From the NCBI GenBank assembly GCA_964573715.1, contig CAZNKR010000021.1:1-34696 (forward strand): DNA of 34,696 nucleotides, given 5' to 3'. The notes under the pieces are model-generated. The model was not told the origin of the DNA, searched no databases, and worked only from the letters and a program-made list of their open reading frames with translations. This DNA is from SVEL01 sp964573715. Lineage in GTDB: Bacteria; Bacillota; Clostridia; Lachnospirales; Lachnospiraceae. The position numbers and the translations under genes are program-made. How positions within the stretch are numbered: the stretch's first letter is position 1; each line of letters begins with the position of its first letter. Of the stretch, positions 32,593 through 34,696 are shown in pieces.

Positions 32593-34446
32593 ATGTGTGG
32601 TATAGCTGGATTTGCAGGTAAAAACATTGAAAATAAAGAAGAAATTCTTAAGAAAATGACTGACAAGATTGCTCATAGAGGACCAGATCAAGAAGGTATG
32701 TTTATTGATGAAAATGTTGCTTTAGGTTTTCGTAGATTAAGCATTATTGATTTGAATAATGGTTCGCAGCCAATGTTTAATGAAAATAAGGATATTGCAA
32801 TTGTTTTTAATGGTGAAATATACAATCATAAAATCATTAGGGAAGACCTTATAAATAAAGGACATGTTTTCGCAAATAATTCTGATACTGAAGTTTTGGT
32901 ACATGGATATGAAGAGTATGGTGTTGATTTACTATACAAGCTTCGTGGTATGTTTGCATTTATGATATATGATTCAAAGAAAAAGCTTATGTTTGGAGCA
33001 AGAGATTTTTTTGGAATTAAGCCTTTTTATTACGCTAATCCAGAGGGTAAGCTCGTTTTTTGCTCAGAAATAAAAAGTATTCTTGAATTTCCTGAACTTA
33101 AAAAGGAAGTTAATGAGGAAGCATTAGAACAGTATTTAAGTTTCCAATATTCAGTTCTTCCAGAGACCTTTTTTAAAGGTATATATAAGTTGCCAGCAGG
33201 ACATTATATGATATTCAAAGATGGCCAATTAGATATTCATAGATATTTTGATCCATTAATGCAGCCAAAGAAAGAAAGCATGGTTTCTCTTGCTGAAACA
33301 ATTTCAGATATAGAAGATATTGTTCATGAAACAGTGGATGCCCATATGATTAGTGATGTTGAAGTTGGTTCCTTACTTTCTAGTGGAGTAGATTCAAGCT
33401 ATGTTGTTTCTGAGTTTCCAGGAAATAAAACTTTTACAGTAGGCTTTTTAGAAAGAGAAAGTAAGTACAATGAAATAAGATATGCAGAAGGACTTGCTAA
33501 AGAATTAAATAAAGAAAATTATAGTAAGAATATAAGTGCAGACGAATATTTTGATGTTATACCAAAAGTTATGTATTATATGGATGAACCACTTGCTGAT
33601 CCAGCAAGTATAGCATTGTATTTTGTTGATGAATTAGCTGCAAAACAGTTAAAGGTAGTTCTTTCTGGAGAAGGAGCAGATGAATTTTTCGGTGGATACA
33701 ATATTTATCATGAACCAATATCTCTACGTGGATTTAAATTTGTTCCTAGATTTATTAAGAAACCTGTTGCAGCAATTATTAAGAAAATGCCTAATTTTAA
33801 GGGTAAAAATTTCCTTATTAGGGGTAGCAAGAGTGTTGAAGAAAGATTCATTGGTAATGCAAATCTATTTTCCGTAGAAGAAAGAGAAAAACTACTTAAT
33901 TCAAAACTTACACATATATCCCCTGCACAGATTGTTGCTGATAGCTACAAAAAATGTGAAAATCTTAATGACATTGCAAAAATGCAATATATTGATATAA
34001 ATTTCTGGTTACAGGGAGATATTCTTTTAAAAGCTGACAAGATGAGTATGGCTCATTCTCTTGAATCAAGAGTTCCATTTTTGGATATTAATGTTTTTAA
34101 CTATACCAAAAAGATGCCAATAAATTACAGATGTAATAAAAAAGCAACTAAGTTTGCATTCAGAGTTGCAGCTAAACGTCATCTTCCAGAGGCAACTGCC
34201 AATAAGAAAAAACTTGGCTTCCCTGTACCAATTCGTGTATGGCTTAAAGAGGACAAGTACTTCAATAAAGTAAAAGACCTATTTGAACAAGATTTTGTTG
34301 AAGAATTTTTTGATACCACTTCTATTGTAAAATTATTAGAAGATCACAGAGCAGGAAAAGCAGATAATAGTAGAAAAATTTGGACAATTTATGTATTCCT
34401 TGTTTGGTATGATGTATATTTTAATGGAAAACAAGTTTTAATTTAG
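32593..34446 (+). CDS. asnB: Glutamine-hydrolysing asparagine synthase family (possible meso-DAP amidotransferase)
   Basis: The 617-residue protein has an N-terminal Ntn glutaminase with Cys2 (MCGIAGFAG), Arg48, the NGE at 73-75 and Asp98, then an ATP-pyrophosphatase synthetase domain with the loop LSSGVDSS (262-269). The loop has serine where many relatives have the first glycine of SGG. The default reaction is aspartate to asparagine. In Bacillus subtilis, Clostridioides difficile and Lactobacillus plantarum, AsnB-type enzymes instead amidate meso-diaminopimelate in peptidoglycan precursors. The position 13 bases after murE, with dapF before it, makes that role plausible. The sequence alone does not decide between the two. 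Confidence 0.9.
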   Translation: MCGIAGFAGKNIENKEEILKKMTDKIAHRGPDQEGMFIDENVALGFRRLSIIDLNNGSQPMFNENKDIAIVFNGEIYNHKIIREDLINKGHVFANNSDTEVLVHGYEEYGVDLLYKLRGMFAFMIYDSKKKLMFGARDFFGIKPFYYANPEGKLVFCSEIKSILEFPELKKEVNEEALEQYLSFQYSVLPETFFKGIYKLPAGHYMIFKDGQLDIHRYFDPLMQPKKESMVSLAETISDIEDIVHETVDAHMISDVEVGSLLSSGVDSSYVVSEFPGNKTFTVGFLERESKYNEIRYAEGLAKELNKENYSKNISADEYFDVIPKVMYYMDEPLADPASIALYFVDELAAKQLKVVLSGEGADEFFGGYNIYHEPISLRGFKFVPRFIKKPVAAIIKKMPNFKGKNFLIRGSKSVEERFIGNANLFSVEEREKLLNSKLTHISPAQIVADSYKKCENLNDIAKMQYIDINFWLQGDILLKADKMSMAHSLESRVPFLDINVFNYTKKMPINYRCNKKATKFAFRVAAKRHLPEATANKKKLGFPVPIRVWLKEDKYFNKVKDLFEQDFVEEFFDTTSIVKLLEDHRAGKADNSRKIWTIYVFLVWYDVYFNGKQVLI

Positions 34447-34508
34447 TTATTTGTTATTATTTACCACAAATAAATCATATCATATTAAAAAGCCCTTTGT
34501 GAGTAAAT

Positions 34509-34696
34509 ATGATAAATAATAGTGAAAGAAGTATGGAGATATTTGAATATTATAGTAATATTTATAATAACGAGATACTTAAAAATGATGAGAAAATAGA
34601 TAATGGACTTAATTTTGCCTTTGAAGTAAGTGAAGAAGACAGAACTAAGTCCATTAGTCTTAATGTGGGATTTTTAGGCGATGATAAATGGGAAGT
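34509..34696 (+). CDS. Unidentified protein, N-terminal part only
   Basis: An open frame from ATG 34509 runs to the window edge (62 codons) and begins MINNSERSMEIFEYYSNIYN. It is acidic and hydrophilic, with no signal peptide or membrane segment in the visible part. I do not recognise a family. Neither this ATG nor the in-frame one at 34533 has a strong ribosome site (GAAAGAAG is nearest, for 34533). It lies 62 bases after asnB, on the same strand. The gene continues beyond the window, so the start and identity are uncertain. Confidence 0.5.
   Translation, partial: MINNSERSMEIFEYYSNIYNNEILKNDEKIDNGLNFAFEVSEEDRTKSISLNVGFLGDDKWE

Overview
The window (about one-third G+C by eye, nearly all genes on the + strand, strong AGGAGG-type ribosome binding sites, hairpin-plus-T terminators) looks like the core chromosome of a low-GC Gram-positive anaerobe. 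A Lachnospiraceae-like member of Clostridia is the best guess. The grounds are FabK as enoyl reductase, AddAB instead of RecBCD, a two-gene SufC/SufB system, a meso-DAP type MurE and a FabT-like regulator. The taxon is an inference, because no rRNA or other marker is present.

Layout: (1) 1-1991, lysine biosynthesis: promoter, lysine riboswitch with terminator, dapA, dapB. (2) 1992-2280, a long hairpin and an antisense 25-codon remnant of an N-acetylmuramoyl-L-alanine amidase gene. (3) 2281-4200, glutamine-dependent NAD synthetase nadE. (4) 4418-11565, addB-addA, the double-strand-break helicase-nuclease. (5) 11676-21309, a complete type II fatty acid synthesis and acetyl-CoA carboxylase operon, fabH-acpP-fabK-fabD-fabG-fabF-accB-fabZ-accC-accDA. 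It ends with a FabT-like MarR repressor gene that has its own promoter, and there is a FabT-box-like palindrome over the operon promoter. (6) 21395-22411, an S66 peptidase. (7) 22507-24165, sufC-sufB, a minimal SUF-like Fe-S assembly pair. (8) 24434-26413 on the minus strand, a membrane-anchored GH25 muramidase with three predicted C-terminal beta domains. (9) 26508-30134, malQ under a perfect palindromic operator, a LacI-family regulator that probably reads it, and a patatin-like phospholipase. (10) 30161-34446, dapF-murE-asnB, then the start of an unidentified gene cut by the window edge.

How they fit together: dapA, dapB and dapF make meso-diaminopimelate, murE places it in the cell-wall precursor, and the adjacent asnB could either make asparagine or amidate the diaminopimelate. 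The GH25 enzyme, the S66 peptidase and the amidase remnant are also cell-wall functions. The fab/acc operon turns acetyl-CoA into acyl-ACP and appears to be controlled by the repressor at its end.

I see no mobile element, CRISPR array, tRNA, rRNA or clear new multigene system. The less ordinary points are the fused accDA next to an AccC that lacks its usual C-terminal tail, the amidase remnant, the dapF-murE-asnB grouping, the regulatory palindromes, and the modular GH25 protein.
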